A stretch of 64,000 nt of DNA, taken from NCBI RefSeq assembly GCF_004684245.1, contig NZ_CP038452.1, positions 1,846,796 to 1,910,795 of the forward strand, written 5' to 3'. Positions 15,887-23,901 of this stretch are shown here, piece by piece. Below the pieces are notes generated by a model, which made no database searches, was not told where the DNA came from, and saw only the letters and a program-made list of their open reading frames with translations. The number at the start of each line of letters is the position of its first letter. The stretch's first letter is position 1. Made by a program: the position numbers and the translations under genes. The DNA is from Thermus caldilimi. Lineage in GTDB: Bacteria; Deinococcota; Deinococci; Deinococcales; Thermaceae.

Positions 15887-16267
15887 GTGAACCGGGCTAA
15901 GGACTGGCTTCTCCAGGCGGAATGGGACCTGGAGATGGCTGAGATCGCCCGGAAGGCAGGCCGGCACGAGTGGGCCTGTTTTGCCGCCCAGCAGGCCGCG
16001 GAGAAGGCGGTGAAAGCCCTCCACCTCCACCTGGACCAGGAGGCTTGGGGGCATGTGGTGGCCCGGCTTCTCAAGGAGTTACCCTTGGAGGTTCCTCAAG
16101 ACCTGGTGGAGAAAGCCCGCTACCTGGATGGGCTCTACATACCCACCCGGTACCCCGATGCTTTTCCCGAGGGGCCTTCTGCGGAGCACTATGGCCCCTT
16201 GCAAAGCCAGGAGGCGGTGCGCTATGCCCGTGAAATCCTTGAATTCTGCCGTGCTCAGATGGCCTAG
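15887..16267 (+). CDS. HEPN-domain protein (HEPN/MNT pair)
   Basis: The 126-residue helical protein matches minimal HEPN proteins: NRAKDWLLQAEWDLEMAEIA, then FAAQQAAEKAVKALHLHL, and the C-terminal EAVRYAREILEFCRAQ. HEPN proteins are often RNases held in check by a partner MNT nucleotidyltransferase. The RNase motif R-x4-6-H is not obvious here, so it may act only as a regulatory subunit. The start is GTG 15887 and the frame overlaps the MNT gene by 17 bp. Confidence 0.85.
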   Translation: MNRAKDWLLQAEWDLEMAEIARKAGRHEWACFAAQQAAEKAVKALHLHLDQEAWGHVVARLLKELPLEVPQDLVEKARYLDGLYIPTRYPDAFPEGPSAEHYGPLQSQEAVRYAREILEFCRAQMA

Positions 16268-16595
16268 CCGGGAAGAAGTGGAAGGTGCCCTTCAGGCCTG
16301 GATGATCCGCCACCCCATCCCCGGCCTCCTGGCCCTGGGCTACTTCGGTTCCTACGCCCGGGGCGACTACGGGGTGGGAAGCGACCTGGATCTCCTTTTG
16401 GTGGTGGAGTCCTCTTCCCTTCCTTCCTGGCAACGGGCCCTAACCCTGCCCCTAGAGGAGCTTCCCGTGCCTGCGGAGGCCTTGGTCTATACCCTGGCCG
16501 AGTGGCAGGCCCTGCCCGAAAGAACCCCCCGCTTTGCTGAAACCCTGAGGCGGGAGGTGCGCTGGCTCCTTCATCACCCCGCCCTTTCTCCCTAG
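16251..16595 (+). CDS. Minimal nucleotidyltransferase (MNT), partner of HEPN
   Basis: The 114-residue protein has the nucleotidyltransferase core GYFGSYARGDYGVGSDLDLLL near residue 28, with the Gly-Ser and Asp-x-Asp residues that bind Mg-ATP. In characterised pairs MntA transfers AMP onto the HEPN toxin and silences it. The start GTG 16251 lies inside the HEPN frame, so translation is coupled. The order HEPN then MNT is the standard arrangement. Confidence 0.85.
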   Translation: MLRWPSREEVEGALQAWMIRHPIPGLLALGYFGSYARGDYGVGSDLDLLLVVESSSLPSWQRALTLPLEELPVPAEALVYTLAEWQALPERTPRFAETLRREVRWLLHHPALSP

Positions 16596-16632
16596 CCGAC
16601 CGTGTCCCTAAGCCAGGATCTGGCCGGGGGTG

Positions 16633-17681
16633 CTAAAACCCCCTCTGGTACTGGGGGGGCACCTCCGGGGCCACGCCCAAGGCCTTGGCGGCCCGTAAGG
16701 GGAAGTAGGGGTCTCGGAGGAGGACCCGGCCCAGAAGCACCAGATCGGCGCTTCCCGCTTGCAGGAGGGTTTCCGCCTGCTCGGGAGTGGTGATGAGGCC
16801 CACGGCCCCTGTCCTCAGGCCCACCTTCTTGCGCACGGCATCGGCGAAGGGCACCTGGAAGCCGGGGGCCACGGGGATCCGCACCTTGGGCACTACCCCC
16901 CGCTGGAGCAGTCCAGCAGGTCCACCCCCAGGGCCTTGAGCCTCTCCGCGAAGGCCAGGGTGTCCGTTAGGCCCCATCCTCCTTCCCCCCAGTCCGCGGC
17001 GGAGACCCGCACGAAAAGGGGAAGCTCCTTGGGCACCACTTCCCGCACCGCCTGGGCCACCTGGAGGGGAAAGCGCATGCGGTTTTCCAGGCTTCCCCCG
17101 TAGGCGTCGGTGCGCTGGTTGGAGAGGGGGGAGAGGAAGGAGGAAAGGAGGTAGCCATGGGCCATGTGGAGCTCGATCACCTGAAAGCCTGCCCTAAGGG
17201 CTCGTCTGGCTCCTTCCACGAAGGCCTTTAGAATGCGCTCCATCCCTGCTTCGTCCAGGGGTTCGGGTACGGGGTAGCCCTCGGCAAAGGGGATGGGGCT
17301 TGGCCCCACCACCCGCCAGCCCAGGGGCTTGCCTCCTTCCCAGGGCCTGGCGGTCCCCGCCTTGCGCCCGGCGTGGGCCAGCTGGATCCCCGGCACCGCC
17401 CCCGCTTCCCGGATCCTCTGGGCGAGCTCCCTCAGGCCCGGAAGGTGATCCTCCGACCAGATGCCGAGGTCCTGGGGGCTAATACGGCCCTCGGGGAGGA
17501 CAGCGGTGGCCTCCACGATCGCCAGGCCCACGCCCCCCAGGGCCCGGGTGGGGTAATGGAGGAGGTGCCAGTCGGTTACCTCCCCTTCCAAGGTGGCCGA
17601 GTACTGGCACATGGGGGACATGGCCAGGCGGTTTTTCAGCCGGAGGCCGCCGAGTTCCAGGGGGGTGAAGAGCAACGCCAT
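16633..17681 (-). pseudogene. Old yellow enzyme (YqjM/chromate-reductase type), frameshifted
   Basis: Residues 1-262 from ATG 17681 read as a classical thermophilic old yellow enzyme ([20 protein letters not shown]; active-site [29 protein letters not shown]) and stop right after CSSGG. The remaining 87 residues ([17 protein letters not shown] ... [12 protein letters not shown]-type end) continue in another frame, ending at 16633. Six C on the plus strand (16896-16901) encode the Gly-Gly; seven would restore a 349-residue flavoenzyme that reduces activated alkenes, quinones or chromate. Sequencing error, true mutation and transcriptional slippage are all possible. Confidence 0.88.
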
Positions 17682-17775
17682 GCCTCCATTATGGAGGGCC
17701 CTTGAAGGAAAGCGAGGTGGCTAGTCCCGTAGGGGCTGGGTTTCTCCGTACTGTTTTTTGGGATAGACTGGTCTT

Positions 17776-18465
17776 ATGAACCCCGGCTTCGGTCAGGGGC
17801 AAGGCTCGGATCTGGCGGCTGCCTTCCGCTACGTGGAAAGCCTCCTCTTCGGGGATATGGAGCGCCCCGGCCTCACCCTCTACGACCTGGAGCGCTTGGT
17901 GGGCTACCCCGCCAAGGGGGAGGGTCCTTTGGCCTACACCCTGCCCCGCAGCAAGGGCCTTTCCGGGGTGCAGGCGGTGCGTCTGTACTACTATCCCAAG
18001 GATCCCGTCCTTCAGCTCATCGTGGAGATTGAGGATCTGGAAGGGAGAAGGCACCTTCGCCACTTCCGCTGGAACGGGTTTACCTGGGAAACCCCCGAGG
18101 GGGGACAGGGGGAGCTGAAACCCACCCGGGAGGATCCAGCCTCCGTTCAAGTGGGGGAGGATTTCTTCCTGGGCTTTCCCCGGGAGGAGGCCCTCGAGCT
18201 GGAGGAGGCGGTGCGCAAGGGGGAGGCCTCGGGGGTCAAGTACCTCCTGTGTCCTCGGTGCCACACCCGGGTCTTCTACGCTCCCTCGGTCCGCCCCGCA
18301 GGCCTCGTCTGCCCTCGGTGCGGCAACCCCACCCTCCTCTTCAAGACCCTTTCCGCGCCGGAGGGAGCCAAGGACCCCCTCGAGGCCCTGGCGGAGGAGC
18401 AGCGGGCCCTGCGCAGGGCCATCGAGGAACTCACCGCCTACCTGAAGCGCAAGCTAGGCCCCTAA
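17776..18465 (+). CDS. Hypothetical protein with C-terminal zinc ribbon
   Basis: I do not recognise this 229-residue protein. The first 150 residues look like a mixed alpha/beta domain with many aromatic residues (AVRLYYYPKDPVLQLIVEIE). Near residue 157 LLCPRCHTRVFY and 20 residues later LVCPRCGNPTLLF give two CxxC knuckles of a zinc ribbon, followed by a charged coiled-coil-like tail (LEALAEEQRALRRAIEEL). A TAGACT box about 12 bp before the ATG suggests a leaderless mRNA. It may bind a protein or nucleic acid; that is only a guess. Confidence 0.7.
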   Translation: MNPGFGQGQGSDLAAAFRYVESLLFGDMERPGLTLYDLERLVGYPAKGEGPLAYTLPRSKGLSGVQAVRLYYYPKDPVLQLIVEIEDLEGRRHLRHFRWNGFTWETPEGGQGELKPTREDPASVQVGEDFFLGFPREEALELEEAVRKGEASGVKYLLCPRCHTRVFYAPSVRPAGLVCPRCGNPTLLFKTLSAPEGAKDPLEALAEEQRALRRAIEELTAYLKRKLGP

Positions 18466-18544
18466 CTCCCCTTTGCCGTCCTTCGCTCTTCTCCTGGAAC
18501 TCGGGGCCATGCTCCATGCGGACCGGGTCCGCGAGGGGTGGCCT

Positions 18545-19015
18545 TCAGACCCGGGTGCCCGGCTGGCCCCAGCCGGTGTAGGCGTAAAACCGCCCCCGTT
18601 CCCCCGCCAGGTAGTCCAGAAGAGGCTCCTGCAGGGGGCGGTGGCCCTGAAGCCTTGCCGCCACCTCCTCTGGGGTGAAGAAGCGGGCCTCCACGATGTG
18701 GCCGTCGGGATCGCGGGGGTTTAAAAGCCCCTCGTAGCTGGCCCTGAAGGCCAGGGCCAGGGTGCGCTCGTTCTTGCGGCGGTCCTCCACCTGGATGGCG
18801 TAGGCCAGGTGCTCAACGGTCTTCACCCGGAGGCCCGTTTCCTCCCGCACCTCCCGCACCAGGGCCTCCAGCACCGTCTCCCCGGGTTCCACGGTGCCCC
18901 CGGGGAGGGTGTAGCGCACCTGGCCCCGCCGGCCCCAGTCGTTCCCCACCAGGAGGACCCGCCCCTGGCGGTCCAGCAGGATGGCCGCCACCACCAGGAT
19001 CTCGCGGCGCATCAC
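18545..19015 (-). CDS. Nudix hydrolase
   Basis: The 156-residue protein has a full Nudix box, GGTVEPGETVLEALVREVREETGL in outline (G-x5-E-x7-REUxEExGU), near residues 39-61. It hydrolyses a nucleoside diphosphate linked to another group; the substrate cannot be told from sequence. Its start overlaps the prfA stop by 4 bp, so it is translated with release factor 1. Confidence 0.88.
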   Translation of the reverse strand: MMRREILVVAAILLDRQGRVLLVGNDWGRRGQVRYTLPGGTVEPGETVLEALVREVREETGLRVKTVEHLAYAIQVEDRRKNERTLALAFRASYEGLLNPRDPDGHIVEARFFTPEEVAARLQGHRPLQEPLLDYLAGERGRFYAYTGWGQPGTRV

Positions 19016-20076
19016 GCTTCCGTCAAGGCCTCCAGCTGCCGTTCCTGGTCGGCCCGCTTGAGGGCTTCAAGAAGGGGCTGGAGGTGCCCCGAGAGGATGC
19101 CCTCGAGGTCATGGGTGGTGAAGCCGATGCGGTGGTCCGTGACCCGGGACTGGGGGAAGTTGTAGGTGCGGATCTTCTCCGAACGCTCCCCGGTGCCGAT
19201 CTGGGCCAGGCGGGTCTGGCGAAGCTTCTCCGCCTCCTCCGCCCGCCGCATCTCCAGGAGGCGGCTACGCAGGATCATCAGGGCCTTCTCTCGGTTCTTG
19301 ATCTGGCTCCTGGAGTCCTGGCAGGTGACCATGATGCCCGTGGGCAGGTGCACCACCCGCACCGCGCTGTCCGTGGTGTTCACCCCCTGGCCCCCAGGCC
19401 CCGAGGCCCGCATCACGTCGATGCGGATCTCGTCCATGTTGAGCTGAAAGTCGGACTCCTCCGCCTTGGGCAACACCGCCACCGTGGCCGTGGAGGTGTG
19501 GATGCGTCCTTGGGTTTCCGTGGCCGGCACCCGCTGCACCCGGTGGACCCCGCTTTCGTACTTGAAGGTGCCGTAGGCCCCGGGCCCCCGCACCTCGAAG
19601 ACCACCTTGGAGAAGCCTCCCAGGTCCGTGGGATGGGAGTCCAGGATCTCGGTTTCAAACCCCATCTCCTCGGCGAAGCGCAGGTACATCTCCAGGAGGT
19701 CCCGGGCGAAAAGGGCGGCCTCCTCGCCCCCGGTGCCGGCGCGGATCTCCACGATGGCGTCCCTCTCGTCCATGGGGTCCTTGGGCAGGAGGTGGCGTTC
19801 CAAGGCCTTTTCCAGCTCCGCCTTCCGGGAAAGGAGGGCTTCCTTTTCCGCCTTGGCCACTTCCTTTAGCTCGGGGTCTTCCAGGAGGCCTTCCACGCCT
19901 TCCAGGTCCTCGAGGACCTTCCGGTACTCCCGGATGAGGGCGATCACCTCCCCCATCTCCGCATAGCGCCGGGAGAGGGCCTGGTAGCGCTTTTGGTCCT
20001 TGAGGACCTCGGGGTCGGCGAGGAGCGCCTCCAGCTCCCGGTATTCCTCTTCTAGGCGCGCAAGCTTATCCAGCAT
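19012..20076 (-). CDS. prfA: Peptide chain release factor 1
   Basis: RF1 ends translation at UAA and UAG. The 354-residue protein carries the catalytic GGQ in ASGPGGQGVNTTDSAVR (near residue 228) and the codon-reading PAT tripeptide (RVPATETQGRIH), which marks RF1 rather than RF2. Length and full-length coiled N-terminus are standard. It diverges from the ZIP transporter gene. Confidence 0.96.
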   Translation of the reverse strand: MLDKLARLEEEYRELEALLADPEVLKDQKRYQALSRRYAEMGEVIALIREYRKVLEDLEGVEGLLEDPELKEVAKAEKEALLSRKAELEKALERHLLPKDPMDERDAIVEIRAGTGGEEAALFARDLLEMYLRFAEEMGFETEILDSHPTDLGGFSKVVFEVRGPGAYGTFKYESGVHRVQRVPATETQGRIHTSTATVAVLPKAEESDFQLNMDEIRIDVMRASGPGGQGVNTTDSAVRVVHLPTGIMVTCQDSRSQIKNREKALMILRSRLLEMRRAEEAEKLRQTRLAQIGTGERSEKIRTYNFPQSRVTDHRIGFTTHDLEGILSGHLQPLLEALKRADQERQLEALTEA

Positions 20077-20105
20077 ACCTTACCTCAGGATACTCCAACC
20101 CAGGC

Positions 20106-20134
20106 TTGCCTTCGGGTTTAGGTATGCCTAAACT
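20106..20134 (+). promoter_or_regulatory. ZIP promoter with overlapping DtxR-like operator
   Basis: A -35 TTGCCT (20106-20111) and -10 TAAACT (20129-20134) are 17 bp apart, placing the start at the ATG (20142). Inside lies a perfect inverted repeat, GTTTAGG (20116-20122) TATG CCTAAAC (20127-20133). It resembles binding sites of the metal-sensing DtxR/MntR/IdeR repressors (TTAGGnnnnCCTAA core), so metal-loaded repressor would block the promoter. Confidence 0.65.
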
Positions 20135-20141
20135 AGGGGGC

Positions 20142-20939
20142 ATGGAAACCCCGGTTTTCCTCTACGCCCTCTTAGGGGGGCTCTTCACCTGGGGGCTTAC
20201 CGCAGTGGGGGCGGCCAGCGTGTTCTTGGCGCAAGAGCCTAGCCGCAAGCTCCTGGATGGGATGCTGGGCTTTGCCGCGGGGGTTATGCTGGCGGCCAGC
20301 GTCTTCTCCCTCCTCCTTCCCGGCATGGAGATGGCCGCATCCCAGGGAATGATCCCCTGGGTGCCCGCCGTGGTGGGCTTTCTCCTAGGTGGGGCCTTTT
20401 TGCGCCTACTGGATCGGTTTCTTCCCCATGTCCATCTGGGCCCGGGGGCCCGGGAGGAAGGGATCCATACCCTGTGGCGGCGCACCACCTTGCTGATCCT
20501 GGCCATCACCCTCCACAACTTCCCCGAGGGCCTGGCGGTGGGGGTGGCCTTTGGGGCTGCGGGGCTTGACCCCACAGGGGCGGCCACCCTGGGCGGGGCC
20601 GTGGCCTTGGCGGTGGGCATCGGTCTGCAAAACCTCCCCGAGGGTTTGGCGGTGGCCTGGCCCCTAAGGCGGGCGGGCATCGGGGCGGGGAGGGCTTGGT
20701 TTTATGGGCAGCTTTCCGCCATCGTGGAACCCTTAGGAGCCCTTCTGGGAGCTCTTCTGGTCACGCAGATGCTCTACCTGTTGCCCTACCTCATGGCCTT
20801 GGCGGCAGGGGCCATGGTCTTCGTGATCGTGGAGGAGGTCATCCCGGAAAGCCAGGCGGAGGGCAACGGGGATATCTCCACCTTCGGGGTGATGACGGGC
20901 TTCGCCCTCATGATGGCCCTGGATGTGGCCCTGGGTTGA
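20142..20939 (+). CDS. ZIP-family divalent metal transporter
   Basis: The 265-residue membrane protein has about eight helices and the two ZIP metal-site motifs, ITLHNFPEGLAVG in helix 4 and IGLQNLPEGLAVAWPL in helix 5 (the second has Gln in place of the usual His-Glu pair order, i.e. LQNLPEG). ZIP proteins bring zinc, iron or manganese into the cytoplasm. ATG 20142 is chosen because of the promoter and operator directly upstream. The operator suggests repression when the metal is abundant. Confidence 0.92.
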   Translation: METPVFLYALLGGLFTWGLTAVGAASVFLAQEPSRKLLDGMLGFAAGVMLAASVFSLLLPGMEMAASQGMIPWVPAVVGFLLGGAFLRLLDRFLPHVHLGPGAREEGIHTLWRRTTLLILAITLHNFPEGLAVGVAFGAAGLDPTGAATLGGAVALAVGIGLQNLPEGLAVAWPLRRAGIGAGRAWFYGQLSAIVEPLGALLGALLVTQMLYLLPYLMALAAGAMVFVIVEEVIPESQAEGNGDISTFGVMTGFALMMALDVALG

Positions 20940-20966
20940 TTCCTTTCTTGGGCTTGGGAATCCCTG

Positions 20967-21557
20967 TTACAACAAGGCCCGGAGGTCCCCCACGACTTTC
21001 TCCGTTTCCTCCACCTTGTCCGGGCTAAAGAGGAGGATCAGGTTCCCCTCTTTCACCACGAAGGTGGTGGCGGTGTGGTCCACCAGGTACTCCCCCGGGC
21101 CCCGGTACTGGGTCTTCTGGTAGTAGACCCCGAAGGTCCGGGCCACCTCCTGGATGGTTTCCGGGCTTCCCGTGAGGCCCAGGAAGCTGGGGTGGAAGCC
21201 CTTGGCGTACTGGTCGGAGATCTGTGGGGTATCCCGCTCGGGGTCCACGCTGATGAAGATCACCTGTACCCTTTCCTGTTCCTGGGGGGAGAGCTTCTCG
21301 TAGGCCCGTTTTAAAGCCAGCATGGTGGTGGGGCAGACGTCGGGGCAGTGGACGTAGCCGAAGAAGATGAGGACCAGCTTGTCCTTAAGCTGGGAAAGCT
21401 GTACCGGGCCCTCGGGCCCCTCGAGGGTGAAGTCCACGGGCTTGGGATTCAGAAGCCGGGTGCCGTAGAAGGCGTGGGAGCCCTTGGGCAGGAGGAGGTA
21501 GGCCACCCCCACCAGGGCGAGGACCAGGAGTACGGGCAAGAGGAGTTTCCCTTTCAT
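20967..21557 (-). CDS. sco: SCO1/SenC copper chaperone for oxidase CuA
   Basis: Sco proteins help insert copper into the CuA centre of cytochrome oxidase and act as thiol reductants outside the membrane. The 196-residue protein has one N-terminal membrane anchor, the copper/thiol motif VHCPDVCPTT (CxxxC) near residue 71, and the ligand His in VDHTATTFVV near residue 160. It follows the PCuAC gene with a 4-bp overlap. Confidence 0.94.
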   Translation of the reverse strand: MKGKLLLPVLLVLALVGVAYLLLPKGSHAFYGTRLLNPKPVDFTLEGPEGPVQLSQLKDKLVLIFFGYVHCPDVCPTTMLALKRAYEKLSPQEQERVQVIFISVDPERDTPQISDQYAKGFHPSFLGLTGSPETIQEVARTFGVYYQKTQYRGPGEYLVDHTATTFVVKEGNLILLFSPDKVEETEKVVGDLRALL

Positions 21558-21967
21558 CGCATCTCCACCGGCAGGATCACCCTGAGCCTGCTGCCGTCTT
21601 GGAACCTCAGGACCAAAGCCACCTTCTCCCCTGCTTTCAGGGGGCGCTTAAGCCCCTCCAGCATGAGGTGGTACTTGCCCGGGCGGAACTCCACCCGGCC
21701 TCTTGGGGGAATGTCCAGGTAGGGAAGGGGGCGCATGCCCAGGACCACCTGGCCTCCCCGGTGTTCCCTATGGTCCTGGTGGAAGGAAACCCGCTCGGCC
21801 ACATCCGTTTCGGCTCCCACCAGGCGCAAGGGGGTCTTGCCCCGGTTTTCCAGGGTCAGGTAGGCGGCGGTGTCCTTCACCACCGGGGGCACCAGGCGGA
21901 CCCAGCCCGGGGTGGCCACAGCCTGGGCCAAGGCCACACTTCCCAGCAACAGGAAGAGCCACCTCAT
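21554..21967 (-). CDS. PCuAC periplasmic copper chaperone
   Basis: PCuAC carries Cu(I) and loads the CuA site with Sco. The 137-residue protein has a signal peptide (MRWLFLLLGSVALAQA) and the copper motif: histidines in FHQDHREH, then GMRPLPYL, and after exactly 21 residues HLM (KYHLMLEGL). It is first in the two-gene operon with sco and diverges from nosD across the long palindrome. Confidence 0.92.
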   Translation of the reverse strand: MRWLFLLLGSVALAQAVATPGWVRLVPPVVKDTAAYLTLENRGKTPLRLVGAETDVAERVSFHQDHREHRGGQVVLGMRPLPYLDIPPRGRVEFRPGKYHLMLEGLKRPLKAGEKVALVLRFQDGSRLRVILPVEMR

Positions 21968-21990
21968 ACCTCCAGGCTACCAGGAGGGGA

Positions 21991-22032
21991 GGGACATCTG
22001 TACTCCCCAGGGGTGGGGAGTACAGATGTCCC
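21991..22032. promoter_or_regulatory. Perfect 19-bp inverted repeat between two copper operons
   Basis: GGGACATCTGTACTCCCCA (21991-22009), a GGGG loop, and its exact complement (22014-22032) lie between divergent PCuAC/sco and nosD. Because both genes point away, it is not a terminator. The centre has the TAC-CCCC...GGGG-GTA form of CsoR-type operators, and each arm holds TACAGATGTC, one base off the CopY box TACAnnTGTA. A shared copper-responsive operator is the best guess. Confidence 0.6.
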
Positions 22033-22044
22033 GTCCTTCCCTTC

Positions 22045-22050
22045 TATCCT
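22045..22050 (+). promoter_or_regulatory. -10 box (TATCCT) of nosD, leaderless
   Basis: TATCCT lies 13 bp before ATG 22058. Its -35 position (about 22021-22027) falls in the right arm of the inverted repeat, so a protein bound there would compete with RNA polymerase. Confidence 0.4.
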
Positions 22051-22057
22051 AGGGGCG

Positions 22058-23245
22058 ATGCGGCCCGTTCTTATCCTGGGCTTCCTGGCCCTTCCAGGGC
22101 TGGCCGCTCCGGTGCTTCGCCTGGAAGGGGAGGTAAGGGGTCCATTGGTGCTTTCCACCCCCAACCTGGCGGTGGAGGGGCAGGGGGCAGTCCTGCGGGG
22201 GAACAAGGGGCACACCCTGAGCCTCCTCGCCCCGGGGATCAAGGTGCGGGGACTAAGGGTGGTGGGGGCGGGGCCCGAGGGGGATTTCTTTGAGCCCGAC
22301 GCCGCCGTTTACCTCCGAGGGTGCGAGGGATGCCTGCTGGAGGATGTGAGGGTGGAGGAGGCCCCCGCTGCGGTGCGGGTGGAGGATTCCCCGGGGGCCA
22401 CCATCCGGGGGCTTAAGGCCCGGGGCCTCGAGGATTCCCCGGGGGTTTTGGTCTACTCCAGCCCTAAGGTCCGGGTGGAGGGAAGCCACCTCCAGGGCTT
22501 CATGGATGGGATCTACGTGGAGTACAGCCCGGGGATGGAGATTAGGGGCAATCTTCTGGAGAGGAACGGCCGCTATGGTTTCCACGTGATGTTCTCCTGG
22601 CAGGTGGGCATAGAGGGCAACCTGTCCCGGGATAACGGCGTGGGCAATGCGGTGATGCATGGGGCGCAGAACCTGGTGCGGGGAAACCGGCTTTATGGGC
22701 ACAAAAGCCCGGTGGGCTACGGGCTTCTGGTCCAGGACGAGCGGGAAACGGAGGTTCAGGAAAACCTCTTTGCGGAAAACACCCTAGGCCTGGTCCTCAT
22801 GGACGCCCAGGGGGTGAGGGTGTGGGGCAACGGCTTCCGGGAAAATGGCACCGCCTTGCGCATCACCCGGGAGCGGGGAGGGAACTCGGCTTGGGTAGAG
22901 AAAAACGCCTTCCAGGGGAACCTTTACGACCTTGCGGTGGACGATCCCGAGGCCAAAGCCCGGGTGGTGGGGAACCTGTATGACCGGGCCTCTGGCCTTC
23001 CTGTTCCCCACCTGCCCACGGGCTCCTTCGCCCTCCTCTTGGCCCGCCAGCCGGAGCTTTCCCTCTTCGCCCTCTCCCCAGGGGTGCTCCTCTGGGAGGC
23101 GGCGGAGGCCCAGGTGCCGGGGCTAAGGCTGGTGGCCCTGGCCGATCCCAAGGCGGAGCCCTTGGCCAGGGAAACCCGGCCCCATGGGGGGTGGCTGGTC
23201 CTAGGTCTTTTGGGAGGTGTCCTATGGTGGCGGTGGAGGGCCTGA
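22058..23245 (+). CDS. nosD: NosD-like periplasmic copper-insertion protein
   Basis: NosD is a right-handed beta-helix protein needed, with the NosFY ABC transporter, to build the copper sites of nitrous oxide reductase. The 395-residue protein has a signal peptide (MRPVLILGFLALPGLAA), repeated beta-helix coils (VRVEGSHLQGFMDGIYVEYS; MEIRGNLLERNGRYGFHVM) and a C-terminal membrane helix (WLVLGLLGGVLWWRW). It heads an operon with nosF, nosL-like, a small secreted protein, nosL and nosY. No nosZ occurs in this window, so its client may be another CuA protein. Confidence 0.88.
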   Translation: MRPVLILGFLALPGLAAPVLRLEGEVRGPLVLSTPNLAVEGQGAVLRGNKGHTLSLLAPGIKVRGLRVVGAGPEGDFFEPDAAVYLRGCEGCLLEDVRVEEAPAAVRVEDSPGATIRGLKARGLEDSPGVLVYSSPKVRVEGSHLQGFMDGIYVEYSPGMEIRGNLLERNGRYGFHVMFSWQVGIEGNLSRDNGVGNAVMHGAQNLVRGNRLYGHKSPVGYGLLVQDERETEVQENLFAENTLGLVLMDAQGVRVWGNGFRENGTALRITRERGGNSAWVEKNAFQGNLYDLAVDDPEAKARVVGNLYDRASGLPVPHLPTGSFALLLARQPELSLFALSPGVLLWEAAEAQVPGLRLVALADPKAEPLARETRPHGGWLVLGLLGGVLWWRWRA

Positions 23246-23901
23246 GGAAGCGGGGGCGGCTCCTAGGGGTGAGCCTCCGGGTGGAGGGGGGCGTGGTGGG
23301 CCTTTTGGGCCCCAACGGGGCGGGGAAGAGCACCTTGTTGGCCCTCCTCGCCGGGCGCCTAGGGCCCGATGGGGGGGAGGCCCGCCTCCTGGGCCGCGCC
23401 CCCCGGGACCCCAAGGCCTTGCCCCTTCGGGCTTACCTCCCGCAAAGCCCCAGGCTTTTTCCCCACCTGAAGGCCCTCGAGGTCCTGGAGGGAGCCAGAC
23501 GGGTAAAGGGCTTGGGGAAAAGGGCCCTGGAGGAGGTGGTGGAGCGCATGGGCCTGGAAGGTTTTCTGCACCGGCCTGTGGCCGTCCTTTCCGGAGGGCA
23601 GCGCCAGCGCCTGGCCCTGGCCGCAGCCCTCATGGGGGACCCCCCCATCTGGCTCCTGGACGAGCCCACCGCCGCCTTGGACCCCAAGGGGCGGGAGCGC
23701 TTCTGGGCCTGGGTAGGGGCCAAGCGGGAGGGGGCGGTCCTCCTGGCCCTGCACCACGTGGAGGAGGCCCGGCGGGCGGACCATCTGGTGCTCCTGAAGG
23801 GGGGTGAGGTCCTGGAGGAAGGCCCCCCCGAAGTGGTTTTGGGCCTAAGGGACGAGCGCGTCCCCTGGCTAATGGAGGTGCTCTATGAGGAACCGGCGTG
23901 A
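23224..23901 (+). CDS. nosF: NosF-like ABC transporter ATP-binding protein
   Basis: The 225-residue ATPase has Walker A GPNGAGKST near residue 28, signature LSGGQRQRLALAAAL and Walker B WLLDEPTAALDPKGRERF. With NosY it forms an ABC transporter thought to supply sulfur or energy for copper-site assembly by NosD. ATG 23224 overlaps the nosD end by 22 bp. Confidence 0.9.
   Translation: MVAVEGLRKRGRLLGVSLRVEGGVVGLLGPNGAGKSTLLALLAGRLGPDGGEARLLGRAPRDPKALPLRAYLPQSPRLFPHLKALEVLEGARRVKGLGKRALEEVVERMGLEGFLHRPVAVLSGGQRQRLALAAALMGDPPIWLLDEPTAALDPKGRERFWAWVGAKREGAVLLALHHVEEARRADHLVLLKGGEVLEEGPPEVVLGLRDERVPWLMEVLYEEPA

Noticed and set aside
15859-16074. 72-residue N-terminal extension of the quinone reductase frame
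   Set aside because: It is antisense to the HEPN gene, and the conserved protein starts MKAVRV at 15858.
21599-22057. Long N-terminal extension of the nosD frame through the sco/PCuAC genes
   Set aside because: It is antisense to PCuAC, has no homology, and a leaderless promoter and signal peptide fit ATG 22058.
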